A stretch of DNA of 64,000 nt from Arthrobacter cupressi (GTDB lineage: Bacteria > Actinomycetota > Actinomycetes > Actinomycetales > Micrococcaceae): NCBI RefSeq assembly GCF_900099975.1, contig NZ_FNEI01000003.1:218338-282337 (forward strand), given 5' to 3'. Shown here piece after piece: positions 52,728-61,398 of this stretch. The notes under the pieces are model-generated. The model was given only the letters and a program-made list of their open reading frames with translations. It ran no database searches and was not told the origin of the DNA. The position numbers were made by a program, and so were the translations under genes. Positions within the stretch are counted from its first letter, which is position 1; each line of letters starts with the position of its first letter.

Positions 52728-54086
52728 GTGAATGCACCCCGCGCCTGGCTTATCTGGACGATCGGGGTGCTCGCCTATCTTGTGGCTGTGGCGCAGCGCA
52801 CCTCCTTTGGCGTCTCCGGGCTCGAAGCTACCGAACGCTTCCACGCCGGCGCCGCAGCTGTCTCCTTCTTTACTGTGCTCCAGCTGCTGGTGTACGCCGG
52901 CCTGCAGATTCCGGTGGGCATCCTCGTCGACCGCTTCGGCTCCCGAGTGATGATCGCCGGCGGCGCCGTGCTGATGGGCCTGGGCCAGTTGGAGCTGGCG
53001 TTCGCCGATTCGATCAGCGCCGGCGTCTTCGGCCGTGTCCTCGTGGGTGCGGGCGACGCCATGACCTTTATCTCCGTGATCCGGCTGATCCCCCTGTGGT
53101 TCGCCCCGCTCCGCGCCCCGCTGGTCACCCAGCTGACCGGAATGAGCGGCCAGCTGGGCCAAGTGATCAGCGTGGTGCCGTTCGCGCTGGTGCTGCACTC
53201 CGCCGGCTGGACCCCCGCCTACCTGATGCTGGCCTCCTTCTCCGCACTCGCCGTCGTGCTGGTGCTGGCGATGCTGCGCGACACCCCGCCGGGCCACCCG
53301 CCGCGCGACGGCAGCCAGGGCCTGAGGGCCACTGGCGTGAGCTTGGCACGGGCCTGGCGCCAGCCGGGCACGCGGCTTGGCTTGTGGAGCCATTTCACCG
53401 TGCAGTTCTGCGGGACGGTTTTCGCGATGTCCTGGGGGTATCCCTTCCTGGTGTCGGCACAGGGGACTGGTCCCGGGGTGGCTTCCGCCCTGATGGGACT
53501 CTATGTGCTGGTCGGCATGGTCGCGGGACCCTTCTTTGGCAGCTTCGTGGCCAAGCACCCCATGCGCCGCTCTGCGATGGTCCTCCTCATTTCCGCGGCC
53601 ACGGCCCTGACGTGGGCCGCGGTGCTCGCCTGGCCCGGCAAGGCGCCGCTGTGGCTGCTGGCCCTGCTCGCCGCGGTACTTGCCGTGGGTGGTCCGAGCT
53701 CGATGATCGGCTTCGACTTCGCGCGCACCTTCAACCCGCAGCACCGGATCGGCACGGCCACGGGAATTGTGAACGTGGGTGGCTTTGTCGCCGCGCTCCT
53801 CACCATCTACCTCGTGGGCCTCGTCCTGGACCTCCTCAACGCCTCGGGATTCTCTGGCGGGAACCTCTACGGCCTGGACCCCTTCCGGATCGCCCTGAGT
53901 GTCCAATTCGTCTTCCTGCTCCTCGGCGGCGTGCTCATCGTGCTCGTCCGGCGGAAAGTGCTGCGCCAGATGGCCGCCCAGGGCATCCATGTCAGGCCAC
54001 TGCCGGAAGTCCTGGCCGAGCGCTTCCGGGAACGGCGCCGGCGCGGCCGGGACCTCGACGGTAAGCAGGACAGCACCGTCCACTGA
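52728..54086 (+). CDS. Major facilitator superfamily transporter
   Basis: The 452-aa protein shows about twelve hydrophobic segments and the MFS loop motif GILVDRFGSRVMIAGG between helices 2 and 3. The two halves are joined by a polar segment near residue 200. The substrate is unknown. The start is GTG 52728, exactly 6 nt after GATAAT, so the transcript is probably leaderless. Confidence 0.88.
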   Translation: MNAPRAWLIWTIGVLAYLVAVAQRTSFGVSGLEATERFHAGAAAVSFFTVLQLLVYAGLQIPVGILVDRFGSRVMIAGGAVLMGLGQLELAFADSISAGVFGRVLVGAGDAMTFISVIRLIPLWFAPLRAPLVTQLTGMSGQLGQVISVVPFALVLHSAGWTPAYLMLASFSALAVVLVLAMLRDTPPGHPPRDGSQGLRATGVSLARAWRQPGTRLGLWSHFTVQFCGTVFAMSWGYPFLVSAQGTGPGVASALMGLYVLVGMVAGPFFGSFVAKHPMRRSAMVLLISAATALTWAAVLAWPGKAPLWLLALLAAVLAVGGPSSMIGFDFARTFNPQHRIGTATGIVNVGGFVAALLTIYLVGLVLDLLNASGFSGGNLYGLDPFRIALSVQFVFLLLGGVLIVLVRRKVLRQMAAQGIHVRPLPEVLAERFRERRRRGRDLDGKQDSTVH

Positions 54087-54186
54087 CGGTGCAAGTGCTC
54101 CTCCACAAAGCCCCTGTTCGACGGCGCTGTCCACATAGCGGCACCGGGCCCTGCCGCGGTGCCGGGCCGCTGCCGAAGCTGGGTTC

Positions 54187-55491
54187 ATGACGAATGAACG
54201 CATGACCATCTCCCGCCCCGAGGACATCCTTGGCTACATTCCGCACGCCCTCGGCCTCTGGCCGGAGGAGAGCCTGGTGGCCTTGACCCTTCAGGGCAAG
54301 ACCCTCGGTGCCACGCTCCGCGCGGACCTGCCACCGGATTCCCGTCCGTCCAGGCTTGCGGCCTTCGCCGGAAAGATCGGGGAGTACCTGGCCGCGGACA
54401 GCTCCGCCGACGGCGCACTGCTGGTGGTGTACTCCGGCTCCGGCTGGGAGGACGGCACCGCCGGGGAACGGCACCGGCCGCTGTTCCGGTGCCTCGAAGA
54501 GATGCTCGCCGCGGGCGGACTGGTCCTGCGGGACGCGTGGCTGGTGGGACCGGGGCATTGGCGCGGTGCGTTCTGCGAGGATCCCGCGTGCTGCCCGTGG
54601 CCGGGACATCCTGTCGAAAAGATCCACGACAGCCGGCTCAACGCCGAGATGGTGTTCCGGGGCAGCAGCGTTGCGCCGGCCGTGTCGGCCGATCCGCCGT
54701 CCGCACCCTACGCCGGGCCGGCGGACCCGGGCCTCGAGGAGGAAGAAGCCGCCGCCCTGGAGCGGTTCGGTGAACTGTGGCGGGACCGGACCTCCCTGGG
54801 AACGATGCTCGACGCGTGGCTGCGCGTTCTCGACCGCGCGGATGGGGCGCCGGCACTGGGAACCGCTTCGGCAGCCTTTCTCCGGGCGAGCCTGCGCATC
54901 CCGGCCTGGCGGGACGCCGTGGCGGTCGGCGCGGCAGCCGGCCGGGACACGGCGTGCGCCGGCGCCGAGGCCTTCGGTTTCTTCCGCGGCGGGATCAGGC
55001 GCGGGTTGCAGCTTCCGGACGAACTGGCATGCGTGCCCGGCGCCGCGGAGCACGCGGACGCGACGGAGCAAACGGACGCACCGGCCCCGGAGCGGGGAAG
55101 CGTCTCTTTCCAGGCGCGAGGGGGCAACGCGGCAAAGACCCGGGCCCGCAAGGACCCGGCCGCGCTGCTGCGTTACGGCGACGTGCTGCTCGGCCTGCAC
55201 CCGGCGGTACCCGACTGGAAACGGCTCGACGCCCTGGAGCGGGTGCTCGGGGAGCTTGCGGCGCGCGGAGGCGGGGAGGCCAGGGCTGCCGCCCTCACCC
55301 TCCGCGGCTGGATCCAGTGGTGCCGGGGGAGCGGGTCCCTCGCCGATGCCCTGCTGTCCCAGGCGGAGGCCGAGCATCCGGGCTACCGGCTGGCCGCGCT
55401 GCTGATGGAACTCGTGCACCGCGGCACCCTTTGCGGCTGGGCGCGAAACCGGGCTGCTGCGTGGCGCCGCTTCGGCGGGACGGCGGCCTGA
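54187..55491 (+). CDS. DUF4192-family protein
   Basis: The 434-aa soluble protein has the N-terminal DUF4192 pattern ISRPEDILGYIPHALGLWPE followed by SLVALTLQGKTLGATLRAD. The C-terminal half ends in helical, tetratricopeptide-like sequence (AAALTLRGWIQWCRGSGSLA, DALLSQAEAEHPGYRLAALL). The family is restricted to actinobacteria and has no known function. It precedes sigA. Confidence 0.85.
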   Translation: MTNERMTISRPEDILGYIPHALGLWPEESLVALTLQGKTLGATLRADLPPDSRPSRLAAFAGKIGEYLAADSSADGALLVVYSGSGWEDGTAGERHRPLFRCLEEMLAAGGLVLRDAWLVGPGHWRGAFCEDPACCPWPGHPVEKIHDSRLNAEMVFRGSSVAPAVSADPPSAPYAGPADPGLEEEEAAALERFGELWRDRTSLGTMLDAWLRVLDRADGAPALGTASAAFLRASLRIPAWRDAVAVGAAAGRDTACAGAEAFGFFRGGIRRGLQLPDELACVPGAAEHADATEQTDAPAPERGSVSFQARGGNAAKTRARKDPAALLRYGDVLLGLHPAVPDWKRLDALERVLGELAARGGGEARAAALTLRGWIQWCRGSGSLADALLSQAEAEHPGYRLAALLMELVHRGTLCGWARNRAAAWRRFGGTAA

Positions 55492-55742
55492 ACACCGCAA
55501 CAGTCGGGCAATTCGCGACCAACGGGCAAAAGCGTGAGACAATGTAGGCCGAGACCCGGTTGGGTCCGTGTTTCAAGTGCCCGGGGCGCTCCCTGATTCA
55601 GGGAACATTTCGGCGGCGCCAGCAGTTTTACTCAGTGACTCTGCAGACGCCGATCGCACTTGATGTTGATCGCGGACTTGACAGGGTCATAGTGGTGTTG
55701 CCCCCATGGTGATTCCACAGACCGCCGCTAGAAAGGTTTTCT

Positions 55743-57017
55743 GTGACCCCGTCTCCCGCCGAGAAGGAACCCGCCGCCCAGGCTGAACTGACCGCCGAAG
55801 AAACGAAGGCGGCCGCAACTGCCAAGCGTGCGGCAACACGTGCCGGCAAGGCTTCAGACGCAGAGAAGCCGGCCCCCAAGAAGCGTGGGCCCAAGCCCGG
55901 AGCCAAGGCAGCTGCCGAGGCAACCGGAGAATCCGAGGACTCCGAGGAGCTCGAAGAGGACTTCGACCCCGCAGCTCCCGAGGAAGCAGAACTCGGCGAG
56001 GAGGTGGAAGAAGACGAGAAGAAGCCCGCGGGCACCGGTTCCGGCTTCGTCTACTCTGACGCCGACGACGATGACGCCCCGGTCCAGCAGGTCATGTCCG
56101 CAGGCGCCACCGCGGACCCCGTCAAGGACTACCTGAAGCAGATCGGCAAGGTCGCACTGCTGAACGCCGAACAGGAAGTCGACCTCGCGCTCCGCATTGA
56201 GGCCGGCCTGTTCGCCGAAGAGAAGATCAATGCCGACGACGGCTCGATGGACCCCAAGCTCAAGCGCGAGCTGGAGTTCATCATCCACGACGGCAAGCGC
56301 GCCAAGAACCACCTCCTCGAGGCCAACCTGCGCCTCGTCGTCTCCCTGGCCAAGCGCTACACCGGCCGCGGCATGCTCTTCCTGGACCTGATCCAGGAAG
56401 GCAACCTGGGCCTGATCCGCGCCGTCGAAAAGTTCGACTACACCAAGGGCTTCAAGTTCTCCACGTACGCCACCTGGTGGATCCGGCAGGCCATCACGCG
56501 CGCCATGGCCGACCAGGCACGCACCATCCGCATCCCGGTGCACATGGTGGAAGTCATCAACAAGCTCGCCCGCGTCCAGCGGCAGATGCTGCAGGATCTC
56601 GGCCGCGAACCCACGCCGGAAGAATTGGCCCTGGAACTGGACATGACCCCTGAAAAGGTCGTCGAAGTCCAGAAGTACGGCCGCGAGCCGATCTCGCTGC
56701 ACACCCCGCTGGGTGAAGACGGCGACTCCGAGTTCGGTGACCTCATCGAAGACTCCGAGGCCGTGGTTCCCGCCGACGCCGTGAGCTTCACCCTGCTGCA
56801 GGAACAGCTGCACTCCGTCCTGGACACGCTGTCCGAACGTGAAGCAGGCGTCGTGGCCATGCGCTTCGGCCTGACCGACGGCCAGCCGAAGACTTTAGAC
56901 GAAATCGGCAAGGTCTACGGCGTGACCCGCGAACGCATCCGCCAGATCGAATCGAAGACGATGTCCAAGCTGCGCCACCCGTCGCGCTCCCAGGTCCTGC
57001 GCGACTACCTGGACTAG
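55743..57017 (+). CDS. sigA: Principal RNA polymerase sigma factor
   Basis: The 424-aa protein starts at GTG 55743 with an Ala/Lys/Glu-rich, acidic N-terminal region typical of actinobacterial SigA/HrdB. Then come region 1.2 ([20 protein letters not shown]), region 2 ([40 protein letters not shown]), region 3 and region 4 ([20 protein letters not shown]). It is the housekeeping sigma. The 251-nt upstream gap has a TTGACA at 55678 but no convincing -10 at the right spacing; I see no other feature there. Confidence 0.97.
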   Translation: MTPSPAEKEPAAQAELTAEETKAAATAKRAATRAGKASDAEKPAPKKRGPKPGAKAAAEATGESEDSEELEEDFDPAAPEEAELGEEVEEDEKKPAGTGSGFVYSDADDDDAPVQQVMSAGATADPVKDYLKQIGKVALLNAEQEVDLALRIEAGLFAEEKINADDGSMDPKLKRELEFIIHDGKRAKNHLLEANLRLVVSLAKRYTGRGMLFLDLIQEGNLGLIRAVEKFDYTKGFKFSTYATWWIRQAITRAMADQARTIRIPVHMVEVINKLARVQRQMLQDLGREPTPEELALELDMTPEKVVEVQKYGREPISLHTPLGEDGDSEFGDLIEDSEAVVPADAVSFTLLQEQLHSVLDTLSEREAGVVAMRFGLTDGQPKTLDEIGKVYGVTRERIRQIESKTMSKLRHPSRSQVLRDYLD

Positions 57018-57049
57018 GACACTGGACCAGGACACCGGAACCAGGACAG

Positions 57050-57091
57050 AAACGGGCGTGGCCCCTCCGGATGGAGGGGCCACGCCCGTTT
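57050..57091. terminator. Strong bidirectional terminator after sigA
   Basis: AAACGGGCGTGGCCCCTCC pairs perfectly with GGAGGGGCCACGCCCGTTT around GGAT, between the convergent sigA and DUF7455 genes. Confidence 0.93.
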
Positions 57092-57135
57092 CATGTTCGC
57101 GCCGCCGGCAGTCCGTGCGGCCGAAGGCCTGCAGC

Positions 57136-57357
57136 TTAGTCGGCCGGGACGGCTTCCTTTTCGTGCAGGCGGGACGTCTCGTCGTGCCATTCAGAGGTCA
57201 GGGGACGGAGAGTCGCTTCCACTGCGCGTGCGTGGTGCCCGCAGAAGAGGAGCTCGCCACCGGAGGTCTCGAGTACAACGCGGACATACGCCTGGGCTCC
57301 GCAACGATCGCACCGGTCAGCAGCAGTAAGCGTGCGGTCTGCAACAGCTGTTGTCAT
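57136..57357 (-). CDS. DUF7455-type small zinc-ribbon-like protein
   Basis: The 73-aa protein has a CDRCGAQAYVRV pair and a CGHH motif that together could bind one zinc. The start is ATG 57357 (MTTAVADR) after AAGGAGG. It sits between sigA and parE in many actinobacteria; the function is unknown. Confidence 0.88.
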   Translation of the reverse strand: MTTAVADRTLTAADRCDRCGAQAYVRVVLETSGGELLFCGHHARAVEATLRPLTSEWHDETSRLHEKEAVPAD

Positions 57358-57584
57358 GGTCGGCCTCCTTAGATAGTTCTGTAGATCCATATAAGCAGCC
57401 GAAGGTACCGATTTAGGGCAAGAAAGGCTCAACTTTCGCTCAGCGCGTATCACATGTGCGTAACACCACCCGGGAGGCCGCACCTTCCGGGTGTGGCAAA
57501 ACCGCCTCAATGGACGGCTGCCGCTAGCCTAGAAGAAGTCCTTTTTCCCCGCCGCCCAGCCCTACCCGAAGGAGCGCCCCGCCC

Positions 57585-59693
57585 GTGGCCCCGAGCTCTG
57601 AATACACCGCCCGGCATCTCTCGGTCCTCGAAGGACTCGAAGCCGTCCGCAAACGCCCGGGCATGTACATCGGCTCCACGGACTCCCGCGGCCTCATGCA
57701 CTGCCTGTGGGAAATCATCGACAACTCGGTCGACGAGGCCCTCGCCGGGTTCGGCCACGACATCAAGGTGATCCTGCACGCGGACAACTCCGTGGAAATC
57801 CACGATGACGGCCGCGGCATCCCGGTGGACGTCGAACCAAAGACCGGGCTCAGCGGCGTCGAGGTCGTCTTCACCAAACTGCACGCGGGAGGCAAGTTCG
57901 GCGGCGGCTCCTACACGGCCTCCGGCGGCCTGCACGGCGTGGGCGCGTCCGTGGTCAACGCCCTTTCCAGCCGCCTCGACGCCCAGGTGGACCGCGGCGG
58001 CAAGACGTACCAGATGTCCTTCCGCCGCGGCGAACCCGGACGCTTCAAGGACAGCGGGTCCAAGCTGAGCCCCACCGCGCCGTTCGAACCGTTCGTCGAA
58101 AACTCCGTGCTCGACGTCGTCGGCAAGGCGAAGCGCGGCGTCACCGGCACCCGCATCCGCTACTGGGCAGACCGCCAGATCTTCACCCCGGACGCCCGGT
58201 TCACCTATGAGGACCTCGCCGCCCGCGCCCGCCAGACCTCCTTCCTTATCCCGGGGCTGAAGATCACGGTGCGCGACGAGCGGCGCCTGCCCGGGACTCC
58301 CGGTGAGGACGGGCCGCACGAGGAGGTCTTCCACCACGACGGCGGCATCTCGGAGTTCGTCGACTTCCTCGCCGCCGATGCGCCGGTGACGGACGTCTGG
58401 CGCCTCCACGGGGCAGGCAAGTTCAAGGAAACCGTGCCGGTCCTGGACGAAAACGGCCACAGCACCATCGCCGACGTCGAACGCGACTGCGAAGTGGACG
58501 TCGCCCTGCGCTGGGGGATCGGTTACGACACCACGGTGCGCAGCTTCGTGAACATCATTTCCACGCCGAAGGGCGGCACCCACCAGGCCGGCTTCGAGCA
58601 GGCCCTCCTGAAGACCTTCCGCAAGGCCGTCGAATCCAACGCCCGCAAGCTCAAGGCGGGCAACGACAAGATCGAAAAGGATGACATCCTGGCCGGTCTC
58701 ACCGCCGTGCTCACGGTGCGCCTGGCCGAGCCCCAGTTCGAAGGCCAGACCAAGGAAATCCTGGGCACCTCGGCCGTGCGTTCGATCGTCGCGAAGGTGG
58801 TGGAGCAGGAAATCACGGCCCGCCTGAACTCCAGCAACCGCAACGACAAGGCGCAGTCCACGCTGCTGCTCGAGAAGATCGTCAGCGAGATGAAATCGCG
58901 CATCTCCGCGCGGGTCCACAAGGAGACCCAGCGCCGGAAGAATGCCCTGGAAACCTCCTCGATGCCCACTAAGCTCGCGGATTGCCGCACGGACGACGTC
59001 GCACGTTCGGAACTGTTCATCGTGGAAGGCGACTCGGCGCTCGGCACCGCCAAGCTGGCCCGGTCCTCGGACTTCCAGGCGCTGCTGCCCATCCGCGGCA
59101 AGATCCTGAACGTCCAGAAGGCCTCGGTGGGGGACATGCTTTCGAACGCCGAATGCGCCGCGCTCATCCAGGTGGTCGGCGCCGGCTCCGGGCGCAGCTT
59201 CGACATCGACGCCGCCCGTTACGGCAAGGTGATCCTGATGACCGACGCCGACGTCGACGGCGCGCACATCCGCACGCTGCTGCTCACCCTGTTCTTCCGG
59301 TACATGCGGCCCATGGTCGAGGCCGGGCGGGTTTTCGCCGCCGTGCCGCCGCTGCACCGTGTGGAGGTCATCAACCCCGGCCAGAAGGCCAACGAGATGA
59401 TCTACACCTATTCCGAGGCCGAACTGCACGCACTGCTCGCGAAGCTCGCCAAGGACGGCAAGCGCTACAAGGAGCCGATCCAGCGCTACAAGGGCCTCGG
59501 CGAAATGGACGCGCAGCAGCTGGCCGAGACCACCATGGACCCGCGGCACCGCACGCTGCGGAAGGTCGGGATCGAGCACCTGGAACAGGCCGAACAGGTC
59601 TTCGACCTCCTGATGGGTTCGGATGTGGCCCCTCGCAAGGAATTCATCATCGACGGCGCCGCCCGCCTGGACCGGGAACGCATCGACGCCTGA
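57585..59693 (+). CDS. parE: Type IIA DNA topoisomerase subunit B (ParE/GyrB-like)
   Basis: The 702-aa subunit has the GHKL ATPase (WEIIDNSVDEALAG, DDGRGIPVD, ASGGLHGVGASVVNALS) and the TOPRIM domain with EGDSALGTAKLAR, PIRGKILN and DADVDGAHI. The start is GTG 57585 after GAAGGAG. Position near sigA and length suggest the ParE-type second copy rather than the gyrB beside dnaA/gyrA, but its partner subunit gene is not in the window. Confidence 0.92.
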   Translation: MAPSSEYTARHLSVLEGLEAVRKRPGMYIGSTDSRGLMHCLWEIIDNSVDEALAGFGHDIKVILHADNSVEIHDDGRGIPVDVEPKTGLSGVEVVFTKLHAGGKFGGGSYTASGGLHGVGASVVNALSSRLDAQVDRGGKTYQMSFRRGEPGRFKDSGSKLSPTAPFEPFVENSVLDVVGKAKRGVTGTRIRYWADRQIFTPDARFTYEDLAARARQTSFLIPGLKITVRDERRLPGTPGEDGPHEEVFHHDGGISEFVDFLAADAPVTDVWRLHGAGKFKETVPVLDENGHSTIADVERDCEVDVALRWGIGYDTTVRSFVNIISTPKGGTHQAGFEQALLKTFRKAVESNARKLKAGNDKIEKDDILAGLTAVLTVRLAEPQFEGQTKEILGTSAVRSIVAKVVEQEITARLNSSNRNDKAQSTLLLEKIVSEMKSRISARVHKETQRRKNALETSSMPTKLADCRTDDVARSELFIVEGDSALGTAKLARSSDFQALLPIRGKILNVQKASVGDMLSNAECAALIQVVGAGSGRSFDIDAARYGKVILMTDADVDGAHIRTLLLTLFFRYMRPMVEAGRVFAAVPPLHRVEVINPGQKANEMIYTYSEAELHALLAKLAKDGKRYKEPIQRYKGLGEMDAQQLAETTMDPRHRTLRKVGIEHLEQAEQVFDLLMGSDVAPRKEFIIDGAARLDRERIDA

Positions 59694-59723
59694 TCTCCGG
59701 GCGGACATGTCCCGCGGGAGGTG

Positions 59724-60722
59724 TCAGCCGAGCAGGCCCGGCACGATCAGCAATGCCGTGGGGGCCGCCAGCAGCAGGGCCGACGCCGCCAGCACCATGG
59801 CGCGGTAGGCCGGCTTGAGCGGCGGCTCCGGTGAGAGCAGCCGGCTGACGCGGGACGCCGTCGTGCGCGGTGAATCGGCGCCGCCGGTCGCACTGAAACT
59901 ACCGGTTGTACTGAAGCCGCCCGTCACGGACCCCTCCCCGCCGGCCGGCCGGGCGGCGGACACGGAGGGGGCCTGCCCGCCGGCCACCAGGGCGATGGCC
60001 TTGATCAGTGTCGCCTTGCTTTCGCTGCGGAGCGCGACGTCGTCGGCCAGCATTTCAATTAGCGAGTTCACGGCAAGCTGGGCGTACCGGGTAGTCGGAA
60101 ACCAGGGGAGCGCCTGGCGCCAGGCGGCGAAGGCCCAGAGCAGGAGATCGTGGCGCTGGCTCAGGTGGGCGTTTTCGTGGATCAGTACCGCACGCAGCTC
60201 TGCCGGTTCAAGCCGCGCCATCAGTCCGTCGGAGAGGACAGTGACGGAGCGGGCACCGCCGGGCAAGCAGTAGGCCACGGGGGAGTCGTGGTTGATGACC
60301 ACAGTGCCCGGACCGTCCGAGGAAGGCGAGGCCAGCAGGGCGAGCAGTTCCCGGTGGCGGCGGCGCTGGCGCTCGATCTTGACGTAGGTCAGCAGCAGGG
60401 TGAACACCAGGTGCGCGCTGAGCAGGGCAGCCGCGGAGAGCGCGAACAGGTGCCAGAAGCCGAGTGCCGTGGTGGGCTGGTTCAGGAACACCATGCCGGC
60501 CAGGGCGCGAAGGCCGGCGATCAGGTTGTCGCCGATCGGCTCAAGTCCGTAGATCAGCATGGCGCCGATCATCGAGAGGCCACCGGCAAGGGCGATGGCC
60601 TGCCACAGCACCATCGCGGTGAAGGGGGCCCGGGCCGGCCAGGCGGCGCGGGAAAGGAGGACAGGTACCGGCCAGGCCAGCACCAGAGCAAGGACCGCCA
60701 GAAAGTATGAGGTCCAGAACAT
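59724..60722 (-). CDS. M56-family membrane metallopeptidase (BlaR1-like, without sensor domain)
   Basis: The 332-aa protein has several N-terminal membrane segments and the zinc-protease motif VLIHENAHLSQRHD (HExxH), then a last hydrophobic segment near the C-terminus (AMVLAASALLLAAPTALLIV). There is no penicillin-binding sensor domain as in true BlaR1. It probably cleaves or inactivates the BlaI-type repressor encoded 5 nt upstream in response to an unknown signal. Confidence 0.9.
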   Translation of the reverse strand: MFWTSYFLAVLALVLAWPVPVLLSRAAWPARAPFTAMVLWQAIALAGGLSMIGAMLIYGLEPIGDNLIAGLRALAGMVFLNQPTTALGFWHLFALSAAALLSAHLVFTLLLTYVKIERQRRRHRELLALLASPSSDGPGTVVINHDSPVAYCLPGGARSVTVLSDGLMARLEPAELRAVLIHENAHLSQRHDLLLWAFAAWRQALPWFPTTRYAQLAVNSLIEMLADDVALRSESKATLIKAIALVAGGQAPSVSAARPAGGEGSVTGGFSTTGSFSATGGADSPRTTASRVSRLLSPEPPLKPAYRAMVLAASALLLAAPTALLIVPGLLG

Positions 60723-60727
60723 GGGAG

Positions 60728-61114
60728 CTAGAGTTCGCCGAGCAGTTTGCGCAGCGTGGCGGCTTCACTTTCGGTGACGGAACCAATGAAACGGGCCAGC
60801 ACGGCTTCGCGGTCCGGCGCGGAGCCCAGCACCTCGTGCATGAGTTCCGCGGTGTGGTCTTCCCTGCTGGAAACAGCCTGGTAGCGGTGCGGCCGGGTGC
60901 CGCGTTCGCGCTCCACAAGGCCCTTCTTTTCGAGCCGGGACAGGACAGTCAGGACGGTGGTGACTGCGAGGTCCTTGCCTTGGTGGCCGGCCCTTCCGCC
61001 CCCGGCCTCCGAATCACGGGCCAGCAGGTCACGCAGCGTGTTGGCGGTTGCCGCCTCCTGGCCTGCCCAGAGCAGGTCCATGACTGCCCGTTCGAGTTCG
61101 CCAAGACTAGCCAT
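60728..61114 (-). CDS. blaI: BlaI/MecI/CopY-family repressor
   Basis: The 128-aa winged-helix protein has SLGELERAVMDLLWAGQEAA, VTTVLTVLSRLEKKGLVERE and the C-terminal dimerisation part SVTESEAATLRKLLGEL. The start is ATG 61114; a TTG codon just before it is less likely. It is in an operon with the M56 protease and divergent from cydAB. The three palindromes between blaI and cydA are its likely operators. A copper role is unlikely as no copper genes are present. Confidence 0.92.
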   Translation of the reverse strand: MASLGELERAVMDLLWAGQEAATANTLRDLLARDSEAGGGRAGHQGKDLAVTTVLTVLSRLEKKGLVERERGTRPHRYQAVSSREDHTAELMHEVLGSAPDREAVLARFIGSVTESEAATLRKLLGEL

Positions 61115-61213
61115 CAATCCATCCCTGCTTTCCGCAACCCGTGGCCGATCGGGCCATGCGGGGTACGACGATCCAACATTCCAGTACCAAATCTAGCGCC
61201 TTTTTGCCCGCGC

Positions 61214-61230
61214 TTCTACGTGAAGTAGAA
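61214..61230. promoter_or_regulatory. BlaI-like operator 1
   Basis: TTCTAC, 5 nt, GTAGAA, about 100 nt before blaI and overlapping its likely promoter; suggests autoregulation. Confidence 0.75.
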
Positions 61231-61311
61231 CATACGGCGTGGCGCACCCTTGCGGCGCCCCGGTGCCGCTGGAAAAGTGGGGCGCAGCGGGCGCGGTTTG
61301 TTCCCCGCAAA

Positions 61312-61336
61312 TTTGTTCTACACTGTGTAGAACAAA
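61312..61336. promoter_or_regulatory. BlaI-like operator 2 (long version)
   Basis: TTTGTTCTAC, 5 nt, GTAGAACAAA: 10-bp perfect arms, about 63 nt before cydA, with the strongest symmetry of the set. Confidence 0.82.
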
Positions 61337-61341
61337 TGGTT

Positions 61342-61358
61342 TTCTACGAAACGTAGAA
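61342..61358. promoter_or_regulatory. BlaI-like operator 3
   Basis: TTCTAC, 5 nt, GTAGAA, 5 nt after operator 2, about 40 nt before the cydA start. Confidence 0.8.
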
Positions 61359-61398
61359 GAAGCAGGCCGCACTGCGGGCAGCCGGACAAAGGACAGCC

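Noticed and set aside
55678..55683. TTGACA as the sigA -35 element
   Set aside because: No convincing -10 hexamer occurs 16-19 nt downstream, so a promoter is not claimed.
59724..60722. Beta-lactam sensor BlaR1
   Set aside because: The protein is too short and has no penicillin-binding sensor domain, and no beta-lactamase gene is present.
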